A program made the translations under genes and the position numbers. From Fontisphaera persica (GTDB taxonomy: Bacteria > Verrucomicrobiota > Verrucomicrobiia > Limisphaerales > Fontisphaeraceae), in NCBI RefSeq assembly GCF_024832785.1, contig NZ_CP116615.1, positions 744,001 through 808,000 of the forward strand: a stretch of DNA of 64,000 nt. The letters run 5' to 3'. Of this stretch, positions 62,490 to 64,000 are shown piece by piece; the first letter of the stretch is position 1, and each line of letters begins with the position of its first letter. The notes beneath the pieces were generated by a model that saw nothing but the letters and a program-made list of their open reading frames with translations, was not told where the DNA came from and made no database searches.

Positions 62490-63995
62490 TCAGGCACGTG
62501 GCGTGACGGAGTGCATCGCACTGGAAAGATGAAAGCCCGTGCAGCCCTTGCAGGCCTCCGGACTGCAGGAGGATTCAATGGCTTCCTCCCGCTGCAAAGG
62601 CGGCAGCACATAGCGCTGGTACTGGGTCGGCAGGGCCGTGAGCTGGTAAATGGCGTGCGCTTCCTCGGGCGTGGTCTGGGCGTCCCGCAAGATTTTGTGC
62701 ACCTCGGTTTCGGGCAGGTCACGCACGCTCTCCCACCGCTTGAAATACCGCACCGCCATCAATTTCTTGAGCACCGCCTCGATAACCTCCTCATTGCCCG
62801 CACTGAACAGCCGGGCCAGGTATCGAATCGGCAGGCGCGCCTGCGCCAGACTGCCAAAAAAACCATCCGCGTTGTGCCCGTAACCGCCTTCGCCGCGTTT
62901 TCCCAGGATGGGCAGCAGCGGCGGCACATAAAACAGCATCGGCAGCGTGCGGTATTCAATGTGCAGGGGCAGGGCCAGTTTCCACTGCGCCACGTAGGGA
63001 TACACCGGCGATTTCTGCGCCGCGTCCAAAAACTCCTCGCTGATGCCGTTCCTGAGGGCGGCGGCCACCACCCCGGGGTCGTGAGGATTGAGAATCACCG
63101 TCCGTTGGGATTCCACCAATGCCCGGTCGGGCACTTGCATCGCCCGCGGCACCTGCTCCGCGTCATATAACAGCACCCCCAGATAACGAATGCGTCCCAC
63201 GCACGCATGAAAACAGGCCGGAGGCTGGCCGGTCTCCAGCCGGGGGAAACAGAGAATGCACTTTTCCGATTTGCCCGTCTTCCAGTTGTAATAAATCTTT
63301 TTGTAAGGACAGGCCGCCACACAGGCACGCCAGCCGCGGCACTTCTCCTGATTTATCAGCACAATGCCGTCTTCACCCCGTTTGTAGATCGCCCCTGATG
63401 GACAGGCCGCCACACAACTGGGATTGGCGCAATGATTGCAAATGCGCGGCAGATAAAACATGGCCAGCCGCTCGATTTCAAACAATTGCGCCCGCTCCAT
63501 CTCGCTCAGCCCTTCCCAATTCACATCGTTTTCCGCATATACGGGCGAGCCGGACAAATCGTCGTCCCAGTTGGGCCCGGCCTTGATGTCCATCGGCTCG
63601 CCGGTGATGAGGGATACCGGAATGGCCGTGGGCTGATCTTTTCCTGCCGGCGCCTGGAACAGGTCCTCATAGCGATACGTCCAGGGCTCGTAGTAATCCT
63701 GCAGCGTCGGCTGGTTGGGATTGTAAAACAACTTGAGGAAGGCGTCCGCCCGGTTCTGACACCGCAGCTCCAGGGATTCTCCCTCCTTGCGCCAGCGCCA
63801 GCCCCCGTTGAATTTATCCTGGTTTTCCCATTGGGTGGGATAGCCCGTCCCGGGCTTGGTCTCCACATTATTCCACCACATGTACTCGGCGCCGGGGCGG
63901 TCCGTCCACACGTTCTTGCAGGCAATGCTGCAGGTGTGGCAGCCAATGCACTTGTCCAGGTGAAAAACCACTGCTACATGCGCGCGTACATCCAT
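62490..63995 (-). CDS. narH: Respiratory nitrate reductase beta subunit NarH
   Basis: 501 aa, complete. Its Fe-S ligands are C16, C19, C22 and C26 in CIGCHTCSIACKNVW, then CNHCANPSCVAACPSGAIYK, then CRGWRACVAACPYKKIYY (Trp replaces one Cys, giving the 3Fe-4S site as in E. coli) and CILCFPRLETGQPPACFHAC. It wires electrons from NarI hemes to NarG. The start is 5 bp from the window edge, and narG is expected immediately beyond. The C-terminus has an extra CSPEACKGC stretch. Confidence 0.95.
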   Translation of the reverse strand: MDVRAHVAVVFHLDKCIGCHTCSIACKNVWTDRPGAEYMWWNNVETKPGTGYPTQWENQDKFNGGWRWRKEGESLELRCQNRADAFLKLFYNPNQPTLQDYYEPWTYRYEDLFQAPAGKDQPTAIPVSLITGEPMDIKAGPNWDDDLSGSPVYAENDVNWEGLSEMERAQLFEIERLAMFYLPRICNHCANPSCVAACPSGAIYKRGEDGIVLINQEKCRGWRACVAACPYKKIYYNWKTGKSEKCILCFPRLETGQPPACFHACVGRIRYLGVLLYDAEQVPRAMQVPDRALVESQRTVILNPHDPGVVAAALRNGISEEFLDAAQKSPVYPYVAQWKLALPLHIEYRTLPMLFYVPPLLPILGKRGEGGYGHNADGFFGSLAQARLPIRYLARLFSAGNEEVIEAVLKKLMAVRYFKRWESVRDLPETEVHKILRDAQTTPEEAHAIYQLTALPTQYQRYVLPPLQREEAIESSCSPEACKGCTGFHLSSAMHSVTPRA

Positions 63996-64000
63996 AAAGG

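Noticed and set aside
1-64000. CRISPR arrays, prophage or transposon remnants
   Set aside because: No spaced direct repeats, integrase, transposase or att-like duplication around the tRNA-Gly was seen.

Overview
The window is a GC-rich bacterial chromosome segment, densely packed with genes. I see no phage, transposase, integrase, CRISPR array or rRNA gene. Gene content suggests a Verrucomicrobiota member, most likely a Limisphaerales/Pedosphaera-like (subdivision 3) bacterium. The pointers are a MoxR-DUF58-VWA-TPR (Bat-type) operon, Tat-exported Gfo/Idh/MocA proteins, a secreted DUF2961 (GH172) protein, a giant secreted M36 peptidase with a C-terminal 'W..L....FFRLR' type module, and an ECF sigma gene followed by single-pass membrane proteins. 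The taxonomic call is inference; no marker gene was compared.

Layout. 1-5.0 kb: minus-strand Bat-type operon, cut at the left edge. 5.2-7.9 kb: an unrecognised gene divergent from a sigma-54 activator with a four-cysteine GAF sensor; three copies of a 14-bp palindrome lie between them. 8.0-16.2 kb: YceI-like protein, two Tat-type Gfo/Idh/MocA proteins, ClpC, MurB, ComB-like phosphatase. 16.2-21.8 kb: stand-alone receiver, rhomboid/TPR operon, DUF481 outer-membrane-type protein, FHA-DUF4388 protein. 21.8-22.2 kb: a 500-bp gap carrying what looks like an independent structured RNA on the minus strand, with a promoter, a boxA-like element and a terminator. 22.2-26.1 kb: RidA, IscX, enolase-superfamily enzyme, tandem ACT protein, PaaK. 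26.3-28.9 kb: ECF sigma factor with two membrane proteins. 29-31 kb: nicotinamidase, tRNA-Gly, lipoprotein, zinc-ribbon coiled coil. 31-39.7 kb: LhgO, two Hsp20, MFS carrier, glucan phosphorylase, RlmN and two hypotheticals. 39.7-47.5 kb: DinG helicase, Ffh, phosphodiester glycosidase-like protein, response regulator, GH172. 47.6-54.7 kb: M36 peptidase and a prenyl synthase.

55-64 kb holds the most notable system: a minus-strand respiratory nitrate reductase operon entering from beyond the right edge (narG is presumably there). Order of transcription is narH, narJ, narI fused to a Rieske protein, a b6-type cytochrome b, a membrane-anchored monoheme cytochrome c, two NarK-type carriers, a MOSC protein and MobA. 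Junctions are 4-bp overlaps or gaps of at most about 15 bp. Together these would import nitrate, finish the Mo cofactor, assemble the reductase and, by inference, couple it to a bc-type quinol-oxidising module through the NarI-Rieske fusion. The GAF-Cys sigma-54 activator in the same window is a possible but unproven redox/NO-type regulator.
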